Shown in pieces: positions 15,449 to 22,400 of a stretch of 27,278 bases of DNA (the stretch's first letter is position 1; each line of letters starts with the position of its first letter). The DNA is from an uncultured Clostridia bacterium. GTDB lineage: Bacteria; Bacillota; Clostridia; Lachnospirales; Lachnospiraceae. Made by a program: the position numbers and the translations under genes. The DNA lies in NCBI GenBank assembly GCA_945622055.1, contig CALZBV010000007.1, forward strand, positions 1 to 27,278, written 5' to 3'. The notes beneath the pieces are model-generated. The model was not told the DNA's origin. It was given only the letters and a program-made list of their open reading frames with translations, and made no database searches.

Positions 15449-17178
15449 GCACCCACCTCCTCTGCCGAAAGCTGTGACAGGCAAATCTCACGATATACCT
15501 CACATTTTTCGAATAATTCCGTGTGTGTACCGATTCCGGCAATGTCACCATCCTCAAGTACAATAATCTGATCTGCATTCCGGATTGTCGTCGTACGCTG
15601 CGATACCATGAATACGGTCATTCCCTTTGTCTTTTCCTTTAAGGCCTTACGAAGTGCCGCATCCGTTGCCATATCAAGTGCGGAAGCACTATCGTCCAAG
15701 ATCAGAATCTCGGGCTTTCTTACGAGTGCTCTTGCAATCGTAAGTCGCTGTCTCTGTCCGCCTGAGAGATTCTTTCCACCCTGATTTAACATAAAATCAA
15801 GCTTGCCTTCCTTTGCATCGACAAAATCTCTTGCCTGTGCAATCTCCAGTGCCGCATAAATCTCCTCATCCGTAGCGTCTTCCTTACCCCAGCGCATATT
15901 ATCACGGATGCTTCCGGAAAACAGGACTGCCTTTTGCGGAACAACACCGATTTTGTTACGAAGCTCATTTTGGGCATAATCACGCACATCAACACCGTCT
16001 ACAAAAACCGTGCCCTTTGTCGTGTCGTAGAAACGAAGAATCAGGTTCATGAGTGTTGACTTACCGGAACCGGTACCACCGATAATACCAATCGTCTGCC
16101 CCGGCTTTACCGTAAAATCAATGTCCGTAAGAGCTTCCTCTTTTGCGCCCGGATATACAAAGGAAACCTTTTCAAACGAGACCTTTGTATCTGAAGAGTT
16201 CTTTGCCGGGATTGTATTTTCCTTGTCAAGAACAGTCGGAGAAAGTGCCAGAACCTCATTGATGCGGTGGGCGGAGGCAACTGCCTTTGTAAAGGATACA
16301 ATCAGTACCTGCAAAGCCACCAGTGCATTCAGAATCTGCGTCATATAGTTGACAAGCGCAATTACCTCACCCTGCGTAAGAATCCCGGCATCTACCTGAT
16401 GCCCGCCCTGCAGAATAATCGCCGCAATCGCAAGATTCACCACAATATAGGTCAGCGGGTTCATTGCCACGGAAACACGTCCCACACGGTTCTGAAGCGC
16501 TAACAGATGCTCACAGTCATCACAGAACTCCTTCGTTTCATCCTGCTGTCTTCCAAACGCACGGATAACACGGGCACCATTGAGACCCTCACGTGTTCCG
16601 AGCAAAATCTTGTCCAACGCCTTCTGCGCCTTCGCATACATCGGAATCGTAAGCACCATGATACCATAAATGATAAGCGCCAGAACCGGAGCCGCCACCA
16701 CGAAAATAAGCGCCACCTTCACGTTTACCAGAAACGCAGCTACCAGTGCACCGATTACGATAAACGGAGATCTTAAAAACAGACGAAGAATCATGTTCAC
16801 ACCGGACTGAACCTGGTTCATATCCGAGGTAATACGGGTTACCAGCGTCGAAGTTCCTGCTTTATCAAGCTCCGCATAGGAGAAGCGGTTCATATGTGCG
16901 AACAAATCATCACGAAGCTCTGTACCGAAGCCCACCGATGCTTTTGCCGCAAAAAACTGTGCCGTCAGGGAACATGCCAGACCGAGCACACCAAACAATA
17001 CCAGAATCATCGCACACTTAAAAATGTAGGATTTATCGTTTTGTGCGATACCGATGTCAATCATTTTCGCCATCACAATCGGAACCAGAAGCTCAAAGAA
17101 TGCCTCCAGCATCTTAAACAGCGGACCGATTACGCTTTCCTTTTTGTAATGGCGCAAATAACGAGCCAATTTCAGCAT
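15445..17178 (-). CDS. Heterodimeric ABC exporter, degenerate-ATPase subunit (BmrC/YheI-like)
   Basis: A 577-residue half-transporter with six N-terminal membrane helices and a C-terminal ATPase domain. Walker A is GGTGSGKS (367-374) and the signature is canonical LSGGQ (471-475). Walker B reads LILDD, so Asp496 replaces the catalytic glutamate, and the switch motif reads VSQR, so Gln527 replaces the histidine. These are the changes known in the non-hydrolysing site of heterodimeric exporters, complementary to the downstream gene. GGAGG lies just upstream of the ATG. The gene is first in a two-gene operon driven by a near-consensus promoter at 17232-17260. No MarR-type or other regulator gene is adjacent. 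Confidence 0.9.
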   Translation of the reverse strand: MLKLARYLRHYKKESVIGPLFKMLEAFFELLVPIVMAKMIDIGIAQNDKSYIFKCAMILVLFGVLGLACSLTAQFFAAKASVGFGTELRDDLFAHMNRFSYAELDKAGTSTLVTRITSDMNQVQSGVNMILRLFLRSPFIVIGALVAAFLVNVKVALIFVVAAPVLALIIYGIMVLTIPMYAKAQKALDKILLGTREGLNGARVIRAFGRQQDETKEFCDDCEHLLALQNRVGRVSVAMNPLTYIVVNLAIAAIILQGGHQVDAGILTQGEVIALVNYMTQILNALVALQVLIVSFTKAVASAHRINEVLALSPTVLDKENTIPAKNSSDTKVSFEKVSFVYPGAKEEALTDIDFTVKPGQTIGIIGGTGSGKSTLMNLILRFYDTTKGTVFVDGVDVRDYAQNELRNKIGVVPQKAVLFSGSIRDNMRWGKEDATDEEIYAALEIAQARDFVDAKEGKLDFMLNQGGKNLSGGQRQRLTIARALVRKPEILILDDSASALDMATDAALRKALKEKTKGMTVFMVSQRTTTIRNADQIIVLEDGDIAGIGTHTELFEKCEVYREICLSQLSAEEVGA

Positions 17179-17231
17179 AAAAAACCTCCGTTCTTTCTTT
17201 CGTACTATTTTCGTATTTTTACACCGCGTTG

Positions 17232-17260
17232 ATTATAGCAAAATTTAGCAATAGTGTCAA
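17232..17260 (-). promoter_or_regulatory. Consensus sigma-70 promoter of the ABC exporter operon
   Basis: Minus strand TTGACA (17255-17260), 17-bp spacer, TATAAT (17232-17237): both hexamers perfect. The leader to the ATG is about 50 nt. Confidence 0.92.
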
Positions 17261-17331
17261 TGAAACAGTACTCCCGGCACACCGTTTATTTCCATATTTC
17301 CGACTATTTTACAAAAAATTCATCTTTCTGT

Positions 17332-17358
17332 TAAGTTCAAAGAATAACGAGCCGATAT
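17332..17358 (+). promoter_or_regulatory. Sigma-D (sigma-28) promoter of flagellin gene 1
   Basis: TAAG (17332-17335), 15-bp spacer, GCCGATAT (17351-17358), against the Firmicutes sigma-D consensus TAAA-N15-GCCGATAT. Start point near 17365, giving a leader of about 115 nt. Confidence 0.88.
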
Positions 17359-17385
17359 ATGAAACAAATCGGTGAACTCAGTTAT

Positions 17386-17421
17386 GCCAAACGGACTTGG
17401 TTACTTCTCGAACGGATTCGA
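17386..17421 (+). promoter_or_regulatory. Paired GGA-loop hairpins in flagellin 1 leader (candidate CsrA sites)
   Basis: Hairpin 1: GCCAA (17386-17390), six-base loop ACGGAC (17391-17396), TTGGT (17397-17401). Hairpin 2: TCGA (17408-17411), loop ACGGAT (17412-17417), TCGA (17418-17421). Both loops display ANGGA, the recognition core of CsrA. The two GGA triplets are 21 nt apart and precede the ribosome site by about 53 nt. The same pair occurs before flagellin 2. CsrA binding is inferred. Confidence 0.65.
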
Positions 17422-17481
17422 AAAACTGTACTTCATGAAAGAAAAACAACCTATCTATATCCATTCAAGGAGGGACCTACT

Positions 17482-19125
17482 ATGGCAATGATTGTTCAAC
17501 ACAATATGCAGGCAGTAAATGCCAACCGTATGCTGGGCATTGTTTCCAACGCCCAGGCAAAATCTACTGAAAAGCTTTCTTCCGGCTACCGTATCAACCG
17601 CGCAGCGGATGATGCAGCCGGTCTTGCAATTTCCGAAAAAATGAGAAGCCAGATCCGCGGACTTTCTCAGGCTTCCACCAATGCAGAGGACGGTATTTCC
17701 TTAATCCAGACTGCAGAGGGTGCCTTAAACGAATCCCATTCCATTTTACAAAGAATGCGTGAGCTTGCCATTCAGGCAGCAAACGGAACCGAAACCGATT
17801 CCGACCGTTCCAACATCCAGGACGAAATCGAACAGCTTCAGGACGAGCTTGACCGTATCGCAGAAACGACCGAATTTAACACCATGAAGCTCCTGGACGG
17901 TTCCTTCGACGGAGTTGCCTCCACCAATACCTCTGCAGGTCCGAAGTACGGCCAGTACGACGGAACCCTTGGTGCTTTCATTACCTCCGATGTGGCCGGT
18001 GTACAGATTACGACAAACACCTCCGCAACCGTGGGCGGTGAATCCGCAATCTGGGACGGTGCAGGCAAAAAGCTGACGATTAACCTTGCAAACAACAAGA
18101 CCTATACCCAGGCTGATATTGATAACTTAATTAAAAATGCAAAGCAGGAGGACTCTACCGCAACCAGCGCTCCTGCTGATGTAACCTTGAAATTTGCCAC
18201 CGGCATATTTACTGCTTCCACAGCTACCGCCAAAACAACCACCGGTACCGTAGCCGGCGTAAAAGCAACTAAAACGGAAACCTTTGTTACCGGTAGCAAA
18301 TTTGTCGGTGCAGACACAATAAAAATCACCTCAAACAAATATGGTAAAGACTATAATATCACCATTAACCTGAAATTTAATGCAGATGAGGGAAAAGAGG
18401 GTGCGAAGGTTACCACCTCTCCTGTCTATGCCATGAATGCCGCTACCAGTCTTGATAATGCGGTAACCACTCCGGCAGGCTATGAGCTTTCCCTTATGTC
18501 CGGTAAGGAATACACCGCAGAGGATATTGAGGACCTTCTTGCAGAAGCAGGTCTGAATGTTTCTGTTGAATTAAGCGGTGTGGCCGGTTCCCCGGATCAG
18601 CCGAACACCATTTTCGTAACCGACTCTACCGTATCCAAATTAATCACTCTGGAAAACGGTGCAGGACTCGGTGATGAGGATGCTTTCCTTACCCAGAACT
18701 CTTACGACAGCGTAAACGCTACGGGCGGCATGAAGCTTCAGGTCGGTGCAAACGAGGGGCAGACACTTTCCTTCACGATTGGAGATATGAGCGCCTCCGC
18801 TCTCGGTGTTTCCGGACAGAGTGTCCGCGTGGATGAGCAGGACAGAGCTTCCGCAAGCATCTCTGCCATTGATAAGGCTATCGAGAAGGTTTCCAAGCAG
18901 CGTTCCACCCTCGGTGCAGTTCAGAACCGTCTGGAGCACACCATTTCAAACCTTGATACCTCCGCAGAAAATCTGCAGACTGCAGAGTCCCGTATCCGTG
19001 ATGTTGATATGGCCTCTGAGATGGTAGAGTACAGTAAAAACAATATTCTCTCCCAGGCCTCCCAGTCCATGCTCACCCAGGCAAACCAGTCTACGCAGGG
19101 TGTTCTTTCCCTCTTACAGGGCTAA
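17482..19125 (+). CDS. Flagellin (tandem copy 1)
   Basis: A 547-residue filament subunit. The conserved N-terminal D0/D1 helices run from MAMIVQHNMQAVNANRML through KLSSGYRINRAADDAAGLAISEKMRSQIRGL and LQRMRELAIQAANGT, the part that includes the TLR5-contact helix. The C-terminal D1/D0 helices run from QRSTLGAVQNRLEHTISNL to QANQSTQGVLSLLQG. The middle (about residues 140-460) is a Thr/Ala-rich surface domain in which a strand-helix unit ending YT(Q/A)xDI(D/E)xL occurs twice. It is secreted by the flagellar export apparatus and polymerises outside the cell. The ATG at 17482 follows AAGGAGGG; an in-frame ATG at 17359 lies upstream of the sigma-D transcript start and is not used. Very close in sequence to copy 2. 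Confidence 0.95.
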   Translation: MAMIVQHNMQAVNANRMLGIVSNAQAKSTEKLSSGYRINRAADDAAGLAISEKMRSQIRGLSQASTNAEDGISLIQTAEGALNESHSILQRMRELAIQAANGTETDSDRSNIQDEIEQLQDELDRIAETTEFNTMKLLDGSFDGVASTNTSAGPKYGQYDGTLGAFITSDVAGVQITTNTSATVGGESAIWDGAGKKLTINLANNKTYTQADIDNLIKNAKQEDSTATSAPADVTLKFATGIFTASTATAKTTTGTVAGVKATKTETFVTGSKFVGADTIKITSNKYGKDYNITINLKFNADEGKEGAKVTTSPVYAMNAATSLDNAVTTPAGYELSLMSGKEYTAEDIEDLLAEAGLNVSVELSGVAGSPDQPNTIFVTDSTVSKLITLENGAGLGDEDAFLTQNSYDSVNATGGMKLQVGANEGQTLSFTIGDMSASALGVSGQSVRVDEQDRASASISAIDKAIEKVSKQRSTLGAVQNRLEHTISNLDTSAENLQTAESRIRDVDMASEMVEYSKNNILSQASQSMLTQANQSTQGVLSLLQG

Positions 19126-19200
19126 GCGCCATACTGTATAATATCATATTAGCCAAATTCCGTAAGGATATTCTAAGTCCCGATAGGTTGAAATCAAAAA

Positions 19201-19225
19201 AAGTCGCGTTTTCGCGGCTTTTTTT
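19201..19225 (+). terminator. Rho-independent terminator of flagellin gene 1
   Basis: AAGTCGCG (19201-19208) pairs with CGCGGCTT (19213-19220) around TTTT, followed by a run of T. About 75 bp after the stop codon. Confidence 0.85.
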
Positions 19226-19256
19226 GATTTTAAATGAATTTTTTTTCATTATTGGT

Positions 19257-19282
19257 TAAGTATGCGATTTTTTTGTCGATAT
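19257..19282 (+). promoter_or_regulatory. Sigma-D promoter of flagellin gene 2
   Basis: TAAG (19257-19260), 14-bp spacer, GTCGATAT (19275-19282). One mismatch in the -10 element and a 14-bp spacer make it a weaker match than the copy 1 promoter. Start near 19289, leader about 140 nt. Confidence 0.75.
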
Positions 19283-19311
19283 ATTTAACAAGTGAATGAA
19301 CCGCAGTTGGT

Positions 19312-19346
19312 GCTGAAAGGACTCAGTGATACCCCGAATGGATTCG
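19312..19346 (+). promoter_or_regulatory. Paired GGA-loop hairpins in flagellin 2 leader (candidate CsrA sites)
   Basis: Hairpin 1: GCTGA (19312-19316), loop AAGGAC (19317-19322), TCAGT (19323-19327). Hairpin 2: CGA (19335-19337), loop ATGGAT (19338-19343), TCG (19344-19346). Compared with the copy 1 leader, the stem of hairpin 1 differs on both sides yet still pairs, while the ANGGA loops and the 21-nt spacing are unchanged. Sequence after the hairpins (ACTGTA, TTCAT and ACAACCTATC) is also shared. Confidence 0.65.
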
Positions 19347-19427
19347 AGTGACTGTATTCATTAAAATACAACCTATCGCAGGCTCAGCAGGAGCTAATTC
19401 TTACTTATCTATCGGGAGGTAATTATT

Positions 19428-21065
19428 ATGGCAATGATCGTTCAGCACAATATGCAGGCTATGAATGCAAACCGTATGCTTGGCTCGGTTTCCAAATCCC
19501 AGGCAAAATCTACAGAAAAGCTTTCTTCCGGTTATCGTATCAACCGTGCAGCGGATGATGCAGCCGGTCTTGCAATTTCCGAAAAAATGCGTTCCCAGAT
19601 TCGTGGTCTTACGCAGGCTTCCTCTAACGCAGAGGACGGTATTTCCTTAATCCAGACCGCTGAGGGTGCATTAAACGAATCCCACTCTATCTTACAGAGA
19701 ATGCGTGAGCTTGCCGTTCAGGCAGCAAACGGTACCGAAACCGACAACGACCGTGACAACATCCAGGACGAGATTGAGCAGCTTCAGGACGAGTTGGACC
19801 GTATCGCTGAAACGACCGAGTTTAACACCATGAAGCTTCTTGACGGCTCCTTCGACGGCACCAACACCTCTACGACCACTGCAGGTCCGAAGTACGGTGA
19901 TTACAACGGAAAGCTGGGTGCGTTTATCACCTCTGATATTGCAGGTGTAAAGATTACAACAAACACGAATGCGACAACCGGTGGCGAATCTGCCATCTGG
20001 GATGCAGCCGGAAAGAACCTTACCATCAGCCTTGCAAACAACAAAACCTACACACAGGCAGATATTGATACCCTGATAAAAAATGCAAAGCAGGAGGATT
20101 CCTCCGCAACCAACACTCCGGCTAATATTACCGTAAAGCTTGCCACCGGTGTTTACACCGCAAGCTCCTCCACGGTAGGAGCAACCAACGGCACCGTTGC
20201 CGGTCAGAAGGCAACCAAGCAGGAACAGCTCGTTACCGCAAACTTCGTTGGTGCCGATACCGTAAAGATTACTTCGAATAAGTATGGTGCCGATTACAAC
20301 ATTGACATCAAGTTCATGTTTGATGCAGACGCAGGCAAGGACGAGGCAAAGCTTGCCACCCCGCCGACCTACAATATGTCCGGTGCCAACATCACCGGTG
20401 CAGTTACAACTCCGGCAAAATATGAGCTTCACTTACAGTCCGGTAAGGAGTATACCGCAGAGGACATTGAAGACCTCCTGGCTACCGCAGGACTGAGCGT
20501 AAGCGTTGAACTAAGCGGTGTATCCGGTTCCCCGGATGCTCCAAACACTCTTTTCGTCACCAGCTCCACTACTACCAAAACCATTACCTTAGCAGGCGGT
20601 ACCGGTCTCGGTGATGACGATGCATTTCTTACCCAGAACAGCTACGACAGCGTTGCCTCCTCCGGTGGAATGACCCTTCAGGTAGGTGCAAACGAAGGAC
20701 AGACCATGAGCTTTAACATCGGCGATATGAGTGCAGCAGCACTCGGCATCAACGGCAACAATGTCCGTGTAGATACCCAGGAGCGTGCATCCTCCTCCAT
20801 CGGGGCCATCGACGCAGCAATCGAAAAGGTTTCCAAGCAGCGTTCTACCCTCGGTGCAGTTCAGAACCGCTTAGAGCACACCATTGCAAACCTTGATACC
20901 TCCGCTGAGAACTTACAGCAGGCAGAATCCCGTATCCGCGATGTGGATATGGCTTCCGAGATGGTGGAATACAGCAAGTACAACATCCTGTCTCAGGCTT
21001 CCCAGTCGATGCTCGCTCAGGCAAATCAGTCCACCCAGGGCGTTCTTTCCTTACTTCAGGGCTAA
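19428..21065 (+). CDS. Flagellin (tandem copy 2)
   Basis: A 545-residue flagellin, paralogue of the preceding gene. The N-terminal D0/D1 (MAMIVQHNMQAMNANRML; SSGYRINRAADDAAGLAIS; LQRMRELAVQAANGT) and the C-terminal D1/D0 (QRSTLGAVQNRLEHTIANL to QSTQGVLSLLQG) are nearly identical to copy 1. The surface domain keeps the same architecture but with many substitutions, for example at its start (FDGTNTSTTTAGPKYGDYNG). It also contains the doubled YTxxDI unit. GGGAGG (19414-19419) lies before the ATG. With its own sigma-D promoter and terminator it can be expressed separately from copy 1, so the filament may be mixed or switch composition. Confidence 0.95.
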   Translation: MAMIVQHNMQAMNANRMLGSVSKSQAKSTEKLSSGYRINRAADDAAGLAISEKMRSQIRGLTQASSNAEDGISLIQTAEGALNESHSILQRMRELAVQAANGTETDNDRDNIQDEIEQLQDELDRIAETTEFNTMKLLDGSFDGTNTSTTTAGPKYGDYNGKLGAFITSDIAGVKITTNTNATTGGESAIWDAAGKNLTISLANNKTYTQADIDTLIKNAKQEDSSATNTPANITVKLATGVYTASSSTVGATNGTVAGQKATKQEQLVTANFVGADTVKITSNKYGADYNIDIKFMFDADAGKDEAKLATPPTYNMSGANITGAVTTPAKYELHLQSGKEYTAEDIEDLLATAGLSVSVELSGVSGSPDAPNTLFVTSSTTTKTITLAGGTGLGDDDAFLTQNSYDSVASSGGMTLQVGANEGQTMSFNIGDMSAAALGINGNNVRVDTQERASSSIGAIDAAIEKVSKQRSTLGAVQNRLEHTIANLDTSAENLQQAESRIRDVDMASEMVEYSKYNILSQASQSMLAQANQSTQGVLSLLQG

Positions 21066-21093
21066 TAATACTTCTTTTACAGGAACATTACGC

Positions 21094-21127
21094 AAAAAGC
21101 TGCCTCAGATGTTTGAGGCAGCTTTTT
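21094..21127 (+). terminator. Bidirectional Rho-independent terminator between flagellin 2 and fprA
   Basis: A perfect stem AAAAAGCTGCCTCA (21094-21107) with TGAGGCAGCTTTTT (21114-21127) and a 6-nt loop. Flanking A and T runs make it functional on both strands for these convergent genes. Confidence 0.93.
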
Positions 21128-21151
21128 ATATATTTACTATGTTTTCCGGCA

Positions 21152-22309
21152 CTATTTCTGAATGATTGCCGTAGCCAGCCTGTCCAGTGCTTCCTCGTTT
21201 TCTGCTTTGTATGTAGATTTAATCGTCACAACCTCCTCAAGAATTGTAATATTCTTCATTGACTCTAAATATCCACGCATAGCCTTTGCTGCCATCGGAG
21301 CCCAGGTTCCGTTCTCCACAAGACCAACGGTACGGTTCTGGTACGTCTTAATCTGTAAATGATGCAGGAAATCTTCCATCGGAACAAATGCACCGCCATC
21401 ATACGTAGCCGCACATAGCACCATACGGTCATACCGGAACGCATCCTCCACACATTCCGCAATATCCGCACGGGCAAGATCCGTTACCACGACCTTCTCC
21501 TCTCCAAGTCCGCGAAGCTTGTCCGCAAGCAGTTCAGCGACTTTTTTCGTATTGCCGTGAATAGAAGCGTAGGCAATAAATACACCCTTCGTTTCCGGTG
21601 CATAGCCGGACCAGGTATCGTAAAGACCGAGGTAGTATCCGAGATTTTCAGTTAAAACCGGTCCATGAAGCGGCAGAATCTTCTGAATATCCAGTCCCTT
21701 TACCTTCTTAAGAAGCGTCTGCACTGCTGCACCATATTTTCCGACAATGTTAAAGTAGTATCTTCTTGCCTCACAAGCCCAGTCCTCTTCGGTATCCAAT
21801 GCACCGAACTTTCCGAACCCGTCCGCAGAAAACAGAAGCTTTTCCGTGCTCTCGTAGGTAACCATAACCTCCGGCCAGTGCACCATCGGCGCCGTTGCAA
21901 ACTGAAGCGTATGCGTTCCCAAAGAAAGCGTATCGCCTTCCTTTACCTCCAGCTTTCTTCCGGAAATATCCACCGCAAAAAACTGGTTGATGAACATAAA
22001 TGTTTTCGCGGTTCCAACTACAACTGCATCCGGATACTGCTCAAGTGCATATGCCAGGCTTCCGGAATGGTCCGGCTCCATATGCTGCACCACAATGTAA
22101 TCCAGACTGCGACCGGAAAGTGCCTCCGAAAGCTTTTGGCTCCAGCCTTCAAGTCCACGCAAATCCACCGTATCCATCAGCGCCGTTTTCTCATCCAAAA
22201 TCAGGTAAGAATTGTAAGAAACACCATTTTCCACCGGATACTGACTCTCAAATAAATCAATCCCTCGGTCATCTACACCAATATATTTTACTGCATCAGA
22301 AATAAACAT
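21152..22309 (-). CDS. fprA: Flavodiiron protein FprA (class A, O2/NO reductase)
   Basis: A 385-residue cytoplasmic two-domain protein. The metallo-beta-lactamase-like domain holds all diiron ligands: His76, Glu78, Asp80 and His81 in HMEPDH, His144 in MVHWPEVM, Asp163 in SADGFG and His215 in LPLHG. The C-terminal flavodoxin domain begins near residue 243 with the FMN-phosphate motif YASIHGNT. It lacks the rubredoxin or flavin-reductase extensions of larger classes. The family reduces O2 to water and/or NO to N2O with electrons from rubredoxin or ferredoxin, protecting oxygen-sensitive enzymes such as the hydrogenase in this window. The start at 22309 follows AAGGGAG; an in-frame ATG at 22387 would add 26 residues encoded by promoter and terminator DNA. 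Confidence 0.94.
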   Translation of the reverse strand: MFISDAVKYIGVDDRGIDLFESQYPVENGVSYNSYLILDEKTALMDTVDLRGLEGWSQKLSEALSGRSLDYIVVQHMEPDHSGSLAYALEQYPDAVVVGTAKTFMFINQFFAVDISGRKLEVKEGDTLSLGTHTLQFATAPMVHWPEVMVTYESTEKLLFSADGFGKFGALDTEEDWACEARRYYFNIVGKYGAAVQTLLKKVKGLDIQKILPLHGPVLTENLGYYLGLYDTWSGYAPETKGVFIAYASIHGNTKKVAELLADKLRGLGEEKVVVTDLARADIAECVEDAFRYDRMVLCAATYDGGAFVPMEDFLHHLQIKTYQNRTVGLVENGTWAPMAAKAMRGYLESMKNITILEEVVTIKSTYKAENEEALDRLATAIIQK

Positions 22310-22345
22310 AATCGTTCTCCCTTGCTCCAATCGTACTTTTCCTCC

Positions 22346-22354
22346 ATGATAACA
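22346..22354 (-). promoter_or_regulatory. Extended -10 promoter of fprA
   Basis: Minus strand TGTTATCAT: TATCAT (22346-22351) preceded by TGn. The -35 region falls inside the terminator hairpin of the upstream gene and has no clear hexamer. Confidence 0.5.
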
Positions 22355-22355
22355 T

Positions 22356-22394
22356 AAAAAAGCAGGAATTGCTACGATTTTACACAATTCCCGC
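22356..22394 (-). terminator. Rho-independent terminator of the TraB-family gene
   Basis: Minus strand GCGGGAATTG (22385-22394) pairs with CAATTCCTGC (22362-22371), one G-U pair, 13-nt loop, followed by six T. It begins 7 bp after the stop codon and abuts the fprA -10 element. Confidence 0.88.
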
Positions 22395-22400
22395 CATTTT

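Noticed and set aside
17359..17481. In-frame 41-codon N-terminal extension of flagellin 1 from the ATG at 17359
   Set aside because: This ATG directly follows the sigma-D -10 element and lies before the expected transcript start; copy 2 lacks it, and a good ribosome site precedes 17482.
22310..22387. 26-residue N-terminal extension of the flavodiiron protein
   Set aside because: It would be encoded by the promoter and terminator region and lacks a ribosome site; homologues start at the FISDAVKYIGV segment.
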